Assembly (NCBI GenBank): GCA_003973375.1
Contig: QNYL01000266.1
Location: 1-15,182, forward strand
DNA length: 15,182 nt
Source: Flavobacteriia bacterium
GTDB lineage: Bacteria > Bacteroidota > Bacteroidia > Flavobacteriales > Flavobacteriaceae
Direction of reading: 5' to 3'
This document shows positions 1-7,805 of the stretch, one piece after another; position 1 is the stretch's first letter; every line of letters starts with the position of its first letter. Position numbers and translations under genes: made by a program. The notes under the pieces were generated by a model, which was given only the letters and a program-made list of their open reading frames with translations, made no database searches and was not told the DNA's origin.

Positions 1-1899
1 TTTTTTCAAATAGATATCAAAGTTATCGGCATTATGATCTCCCGAGTTTTCAATGATATATCTGATATAATCGGTTGAGCCTAAATAAAAAAGGGCTGTT
101 GTAAGCGTTATTTTTTTAATTTCTTTATAGTACTCAAGTATAAAATAGTTGGAGTATGAAGGCTTTAAATATGGATTTCCGGTCAGGATAAAACGATTGT
201 CAGCAATAGATGTAAAAGGATTCAGTTGAGCAACTTCAGGGCGATCGATAAAGCGGGAATAATTAAAAGTAAGTATTCCTTCATCTTTGAGGGTATATCC
301 TATGTTTACAGAAGGGAAAAAATCAAGATAATCATTTTTATCATCCGAATTTATGTTCAATTCCTGAATCTCAGTATAGGTTTTTTCAGAACGTAATGCT
401 AATGAAAAGTTTAGATCTTCATAATATTTACTATATTTTACATAGGCAGCTAGAATGTATTCATCGTACAAAACATTATTAGTAAAGCCTTTAATAGGTT
501 CAAATACCTGTGTGTCAGGATTTAATGCAGAATACAGGAAATTGTTTGAAAATTTTCTGATATTGGTTTTAAAACCGGTTTCAAGCATCCTGTTTTTTGC
601 AAACGGAATTTGATAATCGGCCTGAAAAAGGTAGGTTGAAAGTTTTTGATTTTTAGTGGAATTCTGTTTGGAAATACCTTTTGTTAAAACAGTTTTCAGA
701 ATATCAGTATAATTTTCGGAATTTAATCCATTGTATTTCAGGTTAAATGAGAGTTTGTGGTCATCATCATTAAAAACCGTTGTGTAATTGATGAGGGCTT
801 CCAGATTATTATCATCTGTATTATCAGAAACATCTCTGTTAGTAGATTGAATCAGGTTGCCTGAGTTGTTATTATCCTCAAAGAAAATATCAGAATCATA
901 ATTTTTATTACTTGTAGAGTACAAGATTGAAGTTGAGATGGTATTTTTATCATCAATGGTAAAATCGCTGCCGATATTGAATAAAAAACTATTCTTCTGC
1001 CGATCGTCATTACGATCTTGTTTCATTTTGCCTGCAGGATTATTATGTGTATCAAAATATTCCTGCTCCATATTGGTATTTTTTATTTTGATGGTATGGT
1101 TGAAACTGGTCGTGGAATAAATATTTACCTTATCGGATTTATAGTTAATAAAGGAAGATATTCCGTCGTTATCCGGCAAACCACCATGAATTTCCATAGT
1201 TCCGGTAAAGCCCATGCCTTTTCCTTTTTTCAGGATAATATTTACAATACCCCCTCCGCTGTTTGCATCGTATTTGGCAGATGGAGAGTAGATCTCTACT
1301 TTACTGATGGTATTTGAGGGGATCAGACTTAATACATCTCTCGTAGCATCTTCACCACCAAAGGGTTTTCCATTGACAAGAATCATGGCCATGTTTCCAC
1401 GGATGTTTATGTTTCCCTGTTCATCAACCCGTAAAGTTGGTATATTTTCCAGTACTGTAACTGCAGATCCTCCTTTGTTTCCGATGTCTTTAGAGGCGTA
1501 GTAGATCTTCTTATCATATTTATAATCCATTATATTTTTACCGGCAGAGACTTCAACCTCATTAAGTTTCTCAGCATTCTGACTTAAAACAATCATACCA
1601 AAATCTATATCCTGATTGATATCCAATTTATTAATCACAAAGGGTTTAAACGAAATGAATTCAACAGTAAACTTGTATCTTCCGGGAATAATATTAAAAT
1701 GAAATCTTCCTTTTTTATTGGTAATTCCTCCGGTATAAATCTTTGTTTTGATATTTTGAAGTTTTACAGTTGCATATTGAAGTGGAGAGTTAGTTTCAGC
1801 ATCATAAACGGAACCGTAAATGGTTACATCTTCCGGTGATTTTTGTCCATAAAAAGACATGGCTGTTAACAGAAATAGAAAAGTTATTATTAATCTCAT
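1..1899 (-). CDS. TonB-dependent receptor / outer-membrane beta-barrel family protein, 3' end outside window
   Basis: The frame is open for 633 codons from ATG at 1899 to the left edge, so the C-terminal barrel is incomplete. Residues 1-19 (MRLIITFLFLLTAMSFYGQ) form a type I signal peptide. Residues about 26-110 look like a carboxypeptidase-regulatory-like beta-sandwich (IYGSVYDAETNSPLQYATVKL, then the TNKKGRFHFNIIPGRYKFTV part). Residues about 140-226 are the plug, with PTLRVDEQGNINIRGN, ILVNGKP, LIPSNTISKVEIYSPSAKYD and GGGIVNIILKKGKG. From about 230 on, alternating strands rich in Asn, Asp, Tyr and aromatics indicate the barrel. Proteins of this type sit in the outer membrane and import a ligand using TonB energy, but the subgroup with this domain order is poorly characterised. 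No SusD-like partner is visible, and the substrate cannot be named. The next gene upstream on the same strand is arsC-like, 129 bases away, with no sign of a shared function. Confidence 0.9.
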   Translation of the reverse strand, partial: MRLIITFLFLLTAMSFYGQKSPEDVTIYGSVYDAETNSPLQYATVKLQNIKTKIYTGGITNKKGRFHFNIIPGRYKFTVEFISFKPFVINKLDINQDIDFGMIVLSQNAEKLNEVEVSAGKNIMDYKYDKKIYYASKDIGNKGGSAVTVLENIPTLRVDEQGNINIRGNMAMILVNGKPFGGEDATRDVLSLIPSNTISKVEIYSPSAKYDANSGGGIVNIILKKGKGMGFTGTMEIHGGLPDNDGISSFINYKSDKVNIYSTTSFNHTIKIKNTNMEQEYFDTHNNPAGKMKQDRNDDRQKNSFLFNIGSDFTIDDKNTISTSILYSTSNKNYDSDIFFEDNNNSGNLIQSTNRDVSDNTDDNNLEALINYTTVFNDDDHKLSFNLKYNGLNSENYTDILKTVLTKGISKQNSTKNQKLSTYLFQADYQIPFAKNRMLETGFKTNIRKFSNNFLYSALNPDTQVFEPIKGFTNNVLYDEYILAAYVKYSKYYEDLNFSLALRSEKTYTEIQELNINSDDKNDYLDFFPSVNIGYTLKDEGILTFNYSRFIDRPEVAQLNPFTSIADNRFILTGNPYLKPSYSNYFILEYYKEIKKITLTTALFYLGSTDYIRYIIENSGDHNADNFDIYLKK

Positions 1900-2028
1900 G
1901 GGGGGCAGATCAAAATTAAACAAATAATATAGATAGATTTAATGGAATATAAAATAATGGAATAAAGGTATTTTTACATCTCCCTAAAAACCATGATTTA
2001 TTCGTATATCTATCAGATATTTAATACT

Positions 2029-2367
2029 TTACAAAATTGTTTTAATAATCTCAGGCGGACGGCCTATAATGGCCTTAGTGTCGGTTATTACAATAGGGCG
2101 CTCAATCAGTTTTGGATTCTCAGCCATAGCTTTGATAATTTCTTTATCTGAGAGTTTTTTCCCTTTGTAATTCTCTTTCCAGATCGCTTCGTTTTTTCTA
2201 ACGAGTTCAATGGGCTTGATACTCAGCTTTTTGATCAGTTCACTCAGTTCTTCGAAAGAGGGAGGATTCTTTAAATATTCAACAATTTCAAAATCTGAGG
2301 TCATTTCTTTTAAAATGGCCAGTCCTTCACGACTTTTTCTGCATCGGGGGTTGTGATAAATTTTCAT
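2029..2367 (-). CDS. arsC: ArsC-family (glutaredoxin-type) arsenate reductase-like protein
   Basis: The 112-residue protein has the ArsC thioredoxin-like fold signature. IYHNPRCRKSR places the catalytic cysteine at Cys9 (equivalent to E. coli plasmid ArsC Cys12). Arg57 (VRKNE), Arg90 (ERPIVIT) and Arg103 (GRPPEI) match the oxyanion-binding arginines Arg60, Arg94 and Arg107 of that enzyme. Known family chemistry is reduction of arsenate to arsenite through a Cys-As intermediate and a thiol partner. It stops right after the last helix (EIIKTIL), so it lacks the roughly 20-residue tail of the E. coli protein, which is common in short family members. No arsR, arsB or acr3 lies nearby, so a role in arsenic resistance is inferred from residues, not context. 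It is divergent from tatD across 166 bases. No clear terminator follows it. Confidence 0.87.
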   Translation of the reverse strand: MKIYHNPRCRKSREGLAILKEMTSDFEIVEYLKNPPSFEELSELIKKLSIKPIELVRKNEAIWKENYKGKKLSDKEIIKAMAENPKLIERPIVITDTKAIIGRPPEIIKTIL

Positions 2368-2493
2368 TTAGGTATAAGTTTAGTCGGCTGTAAATATATA
2401 ATTTTTATATCTTTTAATTAAGACAGTTAAAGTTTTTTATAATCTTATCCATAATATATTTATCTTTTCGTTATACTGTTTAATCTTAATGAC

Positions 2494-2516
2494 CGACAAT
2501 TATATTACTTTTGTCG
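2494..2516 (+). promoter_or_regulatory. tatD promoter (-7 box TACTTTTG) inside a small dyad
   Basis: TACTTTTG at 2506-2513 fits the Bacteroidota housekeeping -7 consensus TAnnTTTG exactly and would start transcription about 12-15 bases before the tatD ATG at 2534. No good -33 TTTG is seen at the expected spacing. The box lies within an inverted repeat: CGACAA (2494-2499) and TTGTCG (2511-2516), whose right arm overlaps the end of the box. The dyad could be an operator, or chance. Confidence 0.5.
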
Positions 2517-2533
2517 AATAAAATTTAATAAAG

Positions 2534-3301
2534 ATGACCTTTACGGATACCCATACCCATTTATATGTGGAACAATTTGATGAAGACAGAGATCTGGTTG
2601 TAAAAAGAGCTTTCGATGCCGGAGTTAGCAGACTATTTGTACCGGCGATCGATGCTTCTTATTTTCCTGCCATGTTCGATCTTGAGAAGAAATATTCTGA
2701 ACTTGTTTTTTTAATGGCCGGATTGCATCCAACCCATGTTAAAGAGAATTATAAAGAAGAGCTGGATAAGATCTTAAATATACTGAACGAAAATAAGTTT
2801 TATGGAATTGGAGAAATTGGGATAGATCTGTATTGGGATAAAACCTTTATAAAAGAACAGCAGGATGCCTTTAAAACCCAGATCAATTGGGCTAAAGAGA
2901 GAAATTTACCAATTGTAATTCATTGCAGGGATGCTTTTGATGAGATTTTTGAAGTGCTTGATGAAGTTCAGGATGAAAAGCTTTTCGGAATTTTTCACTG
3001 TTTTACAGGAAATCTGGAACAGGCAAAACAGGCTGTCTCTTACCGGATGAAACTGGGTATTGGAGGAGTGGTTACTTTTAAAAACGGAAAGATAGATAAG
3101 TTTTTAGATCAAATTCCTTTAAAAAATATCGTTCTTGAAACCGATTCGCCTTATCTCGCACCAACACCATTCCGTGGTAAACGTAACGAAAGCAGTTATT
3201 TGCTAAAAGTTGCAGAAAAAATGGCAGAGATCTATCAGGTTAATACAGAGGAGATTGCAAGGGTCACAACTCAAAATTCAAAAGAAGTTTTTGGAGTATG
3301 A
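2534..3301 (+). CDS. tatD: TatD-family metal-dependent DNase/hydrolase
   Basis: The 255-residue protein is full length for the TatD amidohydrolase-fold family. Every expected metal ligand is present: DTHTH with His7 and His9, GEIGID with Glu94, VIHCRD with His130, FHCFTG with His155, and LETDSPYLAP with Asp204. GLHP at 63-66 is also typical. Family members studied are cytoplasmic 3'-5' exonucleases or deoxyribonucleases linked to DNA repair and to turnover of DNA after cell death; the substrate of this one is inferred. The ATG at 2534 gives an N-terminus that begins at once with the first metal-binding strand, as usual for the family. The stop codon overlaps a methyltransferase relic that continues in another frame. 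Confidence 0.94.
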   Translation: MTFTDTHTHLYVEQFDEDRDLVVKRAFDAGVSRLFVPAIDASYFPAMFDLEKKYSELVFLMAGLHPTHVKENYKEELDKILNILNENKFYGIGEIGIDLYWDKTFIKEQQDAFKTQINWAKERNLPIVIHCRDAFDEIFEVLDEVQDEKLFGIFHCFTGNLEQAKQAVSYRMKLGIGGVVTFKNGKIDKFLDQIPLKNIVLETDSPYLAPTPFRGKRNESSYLLKVAEKMAEIYQVNTEEIARVTTQNSKEVFGV

Positions 3302-3398
3302 TTTATCTTTACTAAAGTTTCAGAAGGAAGCCTGGAAAAGTCTGCTAGATATACCTTACAGAAAAACAATTATCAATGCACAGCAATCTTTATTTTAA
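3297..3398 (+). pseudogene. Relic of an O6-methylguanine-DNA methyltransferase (Ogt/Ada C-terminal type)
   Basis: Starting inside the last codons of tatD, in a different frame, 33 codons read YDLSLLKFQKEAWKSLLDIP, followed by YRKTIINAQQSLF and a stop at 3396-3398. The core FQKEAWKSLLDIPYRKT closely resembles the start of the methyltransferase DNA-binding domain, whose usual form is FQxxVWxALxxIPYGxTxSYxxxA. The conserved Gly and the Ser-Tyr pair are replaced here by Arg and Ile-Asn. The rest of the domain, including the PCHR active site, is absent: the following 50 bases give nothing similar in any frame. No start codon precedes it. I take it as the remnant of a gene once placed directly after tatD, possibly with an overlapping start. 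Similarity is by eye only. Confidence 0.55.
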
Positions 3399-3426
3399 GC
3401 AAAGAGTTTTTAAATATTTTTTACTC

Positions 3427-3434
3427 TATTTTTG
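3427..3434 (+). promoter_or_regulatory. -7 box TATTTTTG upstream of the large surface-protein gene
   Basis: TATTTTTG matches TAnnTTTG exactly and would put the transcription start near 3441, about 14 bases before the TTG start at 3455. It lies after the methyltransferase relic, suggesting the large gene has its own promoter and is not only read through from tatD. No strong -33 element was found. Confidence 0.4.
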
Positions 3435-3454
3435 TTTGTCTAAGATAAAAGGCC

Positions 3455-6400
3455 TTGATTAAAAAAATATTCTTTTTATTTTTCTTTGTTGCGTATTTTC
3501 AAAACTACGCTCAGGCCATCGATCATGATATCATTAAAAAGACTTTTCAGATCAGCAGGGATACCATTCAGATCGATAGCCTAAGTATCAGTCCGTATTA
3601 TTTTAAGGTATTCAACAATAAACATCAGTTGATCAATCCTGAAAATTATACAATTGATTTTGTAATGGCGAACCTCTTTTTCAAGGATCAGGTATTTCAT
3701 TTAAAAGAAAAGGTATTTGTTGAATATCAGCTGCTTCCCGAATTTCTAACTCGTCATTATAAGGTTTTAGACAGAGATCTGATCACTGAAAAGACCAATG
3801 ACCTTACAGGACTATACAATCCAATTAAGGCAAATAGAAATAAGAACATCAAACTTTTTGATGGATTATACACTTCAGGAAGTATTTCAAGAGGCGTTAC
3901 CACCGGAAACAATCAGGATGCTGTGGTCAATTCCAATTTTAATTTACAGATTCAGGGAAACCTGTCGGAGAATATTGGTATCAGAGCCTCTATAACCGAT
4001 AATGATGTGCCTTTGCAGGAAGGGGGCTATACGCAACGAATTGACGAATTTGACCGGGTTTTTATTGAATTGTTCAGTAAGAATTGGAAAATCAATGCCG
4101 GAGATGTCTATTTACAGAATAATGAGAATTATTTTTTACGTTTTAATAAAAAGGTGGCGGGAGTTTATGTCAATGCCAATGTAGATCACGCTTGGGGTAA
4201 GTCGCAGGTTTTCGCTTCGGGTGCTTTGGTTCGTGGTAAATTTTCTTCTTACAAATTTAACGGGGTGGAAGGGAATCAGGGACCTTATAAACTGATTGGG
4301 CAAAACAATGAACAATATTTTTTGATCGTTTCCGGAAGTGAAACGGTTTATGCCAACGGAATCCCTTTAAAAAGAGGAGAGAATCTTGATTATGTTATAG
4401 ATTACAATACCGGAGAGATTACTTTTACAAGCCTGTATCCTGTCAATGCCAATATGCGTTTTACAGTAGATTTTCAGGTTGTTGAAAACAATTACAATCG
4501 TTTTATTACCTATGACGGCGTGGATCTGGTAAATGATAAACTGGAGATCGGTGTAAAATATTATAATGAAACTGATTTTAAAAACAGTCAGTTACAACAG
4601 GAATTGACAGAAGAACAAAAACAGATCCTTGCCGAAGCGGGAGATGATAAAGAAAAAATGGTAAGTATTTCGGCTGTTCCGCAGGAATATTCAAAAAATA
4701 AAATATTGTACAAAAAGATGCTGATAGACAATAAAGAGATTTTTGTTTATTCCAGTGATCCAAATGACGAATTATACGAAGTGCGTTTTAGTTATGTGGG
4801 AGAAAATAAAGGGGATTACATTATTGAAACTACGCTGGCTCCCGGCAGGGTATATCAGTTTACAGCCCCTGTAAACTCGGTTAAACAAGGCTCTTATGCG
4901 CCTGTAATACAATTAATTGCTCCGCAAAAATTGCAGATAGCCGATATTGATATGAAGTATAATTACAGTGAAAAAGGTAATGTGAAATCGGAATTTGCTT
5001 TTAGTAATTCGGATAAAAATATGTTTTCAGAGCTTGACAACGATAACAACAATGGTTTTGCCGGAAAGATCAACTGGCAGCAGAATATCATTGATAAAAA
5101 ATGGAAACTTGATGCCAATGCTGATCTCGAATATATTTCCTCCGATTTCACTACTGTAGAACGTTACAGGAATGTGGAGTTCAGCAGAGACTGGAATCTT
5201 ACTGATCCGGCATTGTTAAAAGATACCGGACAGGGTTTCTTTTCGGGCGGACTCATCTTTAAGAACGATGAGGCAGGCAGGATCAATTACCGGTTTGAGA
5301 TCTTAAATTTTGAAGAAAATTTTAAGGGAAACCGCCATAATTTGTATTCCGATCTCACTTTTGGTCAAAACAAGATCTATATACGAAGCAGTATGCTGAA
5401 CAGTGAATCGCTATCTGAAACCAATAGTTTTGACAGATGCTATTCTATGATCAAACATAATTTTGCCAAGGCCTGGATAGGAGGGAAACTGAATTATGAA
5501 AAGAATAAAAGTGTAGTTAAAAAAACTGAATTGCTCAATAATATAAGTCATAAATACATTGAAACAGAAGTATTTGGAGGTGTAGGAGATTCAACAAAGG
5601 TTTTCACGGAAATAGGTTATAATTATCAAACGGTAGATAGTGTGCAGAATAACCATTTGCAAAAAGTAAATCATGCAAATACTTTCTTTATTCATTCTAA
5701 ACTCATCCAGTCAAAAAATACAGATCTTGCTTTTAACGGAAATTACAGGAGAATCAACAATGTAAATTATGAAAATGAAGAGAGTCTGAATGCGCGTTTG
5801 TTCTTCCGGCAGAATCTGTTTGAAAATCTGGTAAATTACAATCTGATCTATGAAACCCAGTCGGGATCTTTGCCTCAGCAGGATTTTTCTTATGTGGAAG
5901 TGGAGCCCGGAAAAGGTTTTTACACCTGGATCGATTTTAACAACAATAATATTCAGGAACTCAATGAATTTGTTGTAGCAAAATTTCAGGATGAAGCCAT
6001 TTATGTAAGGGTTTTGCTACCCAATGTTAATTTTATCAAGACACACAGAAATAAGTTTAGTCAATCAGTAAATGTCAATATGATCAAATGGCAAAATGAT
6101 ACCGGATTTAAAAAAATGTTGTCTCATCTTAGTGATCAGGCTTATTTTCTGATCGATGCCAACGAAAGAAGAGGGGCAGAGTCAAGAAATTTTAATCCTT
6201 TCCGGTATGAAGAAGCTAATTTACTGGCTCTGAATATGCAGATCAAGAACAGTTTATTCTTTAACCGGGGTTTGCAAAAGTTCAGTACGGGTTATATTTA
6301 TCTGAATTCCAGAAAGAAGTCGTATTTAAGTACAGGAGATCAGGACAATGAGATCAAGAGTCATCAGTTACAGTTCTCTCATAAGATCAATGGTTTCTGG

Positions 6401-6874
6401 CTTTTTGATGTCAGCGGAACGCTTAGCGAGATACAAAGCAGATCGGATACTTATGTAAACAGAAATTATATTTTAGATCAGAAAGAAATTTTTCCAAAGT
6501 TGTCCTTTTTGTATTCAAAAAATACGCGTATGGAGTTGTTCTATTCCTATAAAAATAAAGAAAATCAGATTTCTGGTTTTGAGACTTTGAATATGAATAC
6601 ACTGGGCAGTAGTTTTCAGTATTCCAACAGGGATAAATTTTCTGTTACAGCAAGTTTTAATTGGATTGATAATAAGTTTGAAGGTAATAAGAATTCTCCG
6701 GTAGCTTATCAGATGCTTGAAGGATTACAGCCGGGGAAGAATATGACCTGGGTACTGGGTGTTCAAAAAAGACTGATGACATTTCTCGATCTGAATATTA
6801 ATTATTACGGAAGAAATTCGGAAGGATCAAAAACGATCCATACCGGAACAGTTCAGCTGAGAGTAAGCTTTTAA
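3455..6874 (+). CDS. Large secreted outer-membrane beta-barrel-like protein, SprA-like motifs, function unknown
   Basis: The protein has 1139 residues. Residues 1-21 are a signal peptide ending AQA. The start must be TTG at 3455: an in-frame stop sits at 3446-3448 and the next ATG would lose the signal peptide. Residues 141-220 (SGSISRGVTTGNNQD, NFNLQIQGNLSENIGIRASI, TDNDVPLQ, DEFDRVFIELFSKNW, AGDVYL) and 299-341 (YANGIPLKRGENLDYVIDYN, TGEITFT, then a strand ending TVDFQ) resemble SprA, the type 9 secretion translocon barrel, though this protein is about half that length. From about 500 on it is dominated by amphipathic strands and ends in Phe (TGTVQLRVSF), as outer-membrane barrels do. DFNNNNIQELNEF at 827-839 resembles a calcium-binding DxNxN loop. 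I infer an outer-membrane barrel; no function can be assigned, and the SprA resemblance is by eye. Confidence 0.8.
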   Translation: MIKKIFFLFFFVAYFQNYAQAIDHDIIKKTFQISRDTIQIDSLSISPYYFKVFNNKHQLINPENYTIDFVMANLFFKDQVFHLKEKVFVEYQLLPEFLTRHYKVLDRDLITEKTNDLTGLYNPIKANRNKNIKLFDGLYTSGSISRGVTTGNNQDAVVNSNFNLQIQGNLSENIGIRASITDNDVPLQEGGYTQRIDEFDRVFIELFSKNWKINAGDVYLQNNENYFLRFNKKVAGVYVNANVDHAWGKSQVFASGALVRGKFSSYKFNGVEGNQGPYKLIGQNNEQYFLIVSGSETVYANGIPLKRGENLDYVIDYNTGEITFTSLYPVNANMRFTVDFQVVENNYNRFITYDGVDLVNDKLEIGVKYYNETDFKNSQLQQELTEEQKQILAEAGDDKEKMVSISAVPQEYSKNKILYKKMLIDNKEIFVYSSDPNDELYEVRFSYVGENKGDYIIETTLAPGRVYQFTAPVNSVKQGSYAPVIQLIAPQKLQIADIDMKYNYSEKGNVKSEFAFSNSDKNMFSELDNDNNNGFAGKINWQQNIIDKKWKLDANADLEYISSDFTTVERYRNVEFSRDWNLTDPALLKDTGQGFFSGGLIFKNDEAGRINYRFEILNFEENFKGNRHNLYSDLTFGQNKIYIRSSMLNSESLSETNSFDRCYSMIKHNFAKAWIGGKLNYEKNKSVVKKTELLNNISHKYIETEVFGGVGDSTKVFTEIGYNYQTVDSVQNNHLQKVNHANTFFIHSKLIQSKNTDLAFNGNYRRINNVNYENEESLNARLFFRQNLFENLVNYNLIYETQSGSLPQQDFSYVEVEPGKGFYTWIDFNNNNIQELNEFVVAKFQDEAIYVRVLLPNVNFIKTHRNKFSQSVNVNMIKWQNDTGFKKMLSHLSDQAYFLIDANERRGAESRNFNPFRYEEANLLALNMQIKNSLFFNRGLQKFSTGYIYLNSRKKSYLSTGDQDNEIKSHQLQFSHKINGFWLFDVSGTLSEIQSRSDTYVNRNYILDQKEIFPKLSFLYSKNTRMELFYSYKNKENQISGFETLNMNTLGSSFQYSNRDKFSVTASFNWIDNKFEGNKNSPVAYQMLEGLQPGKNMTWVLGVQKRLMTFLDLNINYYGRNSEGSKTIHTGTVQLRVSF

Positions 6875-6983
6875 CCCGAAAAATTCACCGCTAAGCTAAT
6901 ATTTTTGTGCCAATTTACTTGATATCAATATTTTATGATGAAAATTTTAAAATTTATTTTAGCCTACATTTGGTCTATTGTTT

Positions 6984-7077
6984 AAATTTTGAGCAAGCAT
7001 CTACTGCGTTGCTAACTTTTTGAGATACAATAGTATATCTGCAAAGTTAGACGCCTTGTATCTGCATACTAAAATTT
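6984..7077. repeat. Large imperfect inverted repeat between convergent genes
   Basis: This 217-base gap between two convergent stop codons holds a nested dyad. The core hairpin spans 7006-7054: GCGT (7006-7009) pairs with ACGC (7051-7054), CTAACTTT (7012-7019) with AAAGTTAG (7043-7050), and AGATA (7023-7027) with TATCT (7036-7040), leaving an 8-base loop. An outer pair AAATTTT (6984-6990) and AAAATTT (7071-7077) encloses it. AGATACAA (7023-7030) could instead pair with TTGTATCT (7056-7063), giving an alternative fold. There is no clean U tract in either direction, so it is not a standard terminator. It may be a dispersed REP-like element or a shared 3' structure that blocks read-through between the large surface-protein gene and the lipoprotein gene. 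Confidence 0.6.
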
Positions 7078-7091
7078 GTGAATTATCCAGG

Positions 7092-7478
7092 TTAATCAAA
7101 TCCAACCCAGTCGATCCTGATCATGCCATTGTTAAACTGCCGGCTATTTCCCGCATCCACTTCATATTCAGTAACAAGATTGTTTAAGAGTTCGGTTTTA
7201 AGATTGTTAAAAACTTTTTTATTCTTGTATCCGCCAATCATCGCTGTATATTCCACATTTTTATCCAGAGGAATGTCTTCCATAATGATAGTTTCACCAC
7301 CATTGGCTCCCACGATCCGTATGGTTGCCTTGATATGATTTGCATTGATCACAAAACTGTGCTTGCCGGCTACATTAAACTCGTAAGTACCTGATATTTC
7401 TCTAAGATTATCTTTTTTGGAACAGGACAGGATTAAAAATAAAGCAAGAGAAGAAATCCTCCATTTTAGCTTTTTCAT
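7092..7478 (-). CDS. Small lipoprotein, function unknown
   Basis: The 128-residue product has a lipoprotein signal peptide: MKKLKWR, a hydrophobic stretch, then LILSC with the lipidated cysteine at Cys19. The residues after it are SKKDN; a short charged stretch just after the cysteine is the sort of signal that can send Bacteroidota lipoproteins to the cell surface, but the match is only partial. The rest (about 28-128) is predicted mostly beta, with strands such as GTYEFNVAGKHSFVINAN, ATIRIVGANG and a Trp-containing end (MIRIDWVGFD). I recognise no family. It stands alone on its strand: a 327-base gap separates it from hsp20 upstream, and the large surface-protein gene converges on it. Confidence 0.7.
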   Translation of the reverse strand: MKKLKWRISSLALFLILSCSKKDNLREISGTYEFNVAGKHSFVINANHIKATIRIVGANGGETIIMEDIPLDKNVEYTAMIGGYKNKKVFNNLKTELLNNLVTEYEVDAGNSRQFNNGMIRIDWVGFD

Positions 7479-7563
7479 AACATATTCTTTTTAAACAACT
7501 TATTTTGACCTTATTAACGTTTGAAAAGAAGTATTATTATATAAATATTTTATTCTTAGACTT

Positions 7564-7752
7564 TTAATTTTTATGCTGAATTTCGGCTTGCATTGATATT
7601 TCCAAATAAGCCTTTGCACAAAGTTTTTCAAAAAAGGGAAATAAAGTACCCGTATTCTGCTCGAAGCGTTCTTGTTTGACTTGGATGTTTATAGGGTATA
7701 TGTTTAACTTTTTCCCACTATAAATTAACGTTGAAAGTTTTATAAATAAAAA
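7564..7752 (-). pseudogene. Possible gene relic (open frame without start) downstream of hsp20
   Basis: The minus strand is open for 62 codons from 7752 to a stop at 7564-7566 and reads protein-like at its end (KQERFEQNTGTLFPFFEKLC, then AKAYLEISMQAEIQHKN). There is no start codon at its head and no recognised domain. It begins immediately after the hsp20 terminator, so it would not be well transcribed from there. It may be the 3' remnant of a lost gene, part of a dispersed repeat, or chance. The rest of the 7479-7805 gap is AT-rich with nothing recognisable apart from the terminator. Confidence 0.25.
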
Positions 7753-7778
7753 AAGAGTTGCCTGAATTCAGACAACCC
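7746..7778 (-). terminator. Rho-independent terminator of hsp20
   Basis: Read on the minus strand, GGGTTGTCTGAA and TTCAGGCAACTC (7755-7778) form a stem that closes over AATT and is followed by seven T. Two positions that mismatch on the plus strand become G-U pairs on the minus-strand RNA, showing the hairpin is built for the hsp20 direction. It ends 28 bases beyond the hsp20 stop. Confidence 0.85.
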
Positions 7779-7805
7779 TTTTATTTACAATAATTTGGAA
7801 TTAAA

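Noticed and set aside
1018..1501. Plus-strand open frames opposite the TonB-dependent receptor
   Set aside because: They are antisense to a well-supported receptor with plug motifs, and their translations have no domain-like features.
1911..1918. TAATTTTG on the minus strand as promoter of the TonB-dependent receptor
   Set aside because: It fits TAnnTTTG but would leave a leader of only about five bases before the ATG at 1899, so I did not list it.
3298..3315. ATG overlapping the tatD stop as a coupled downstream gene
   Set aside because: That frame ends after five codons; the methyltransferase relic is in another frame and has no start.
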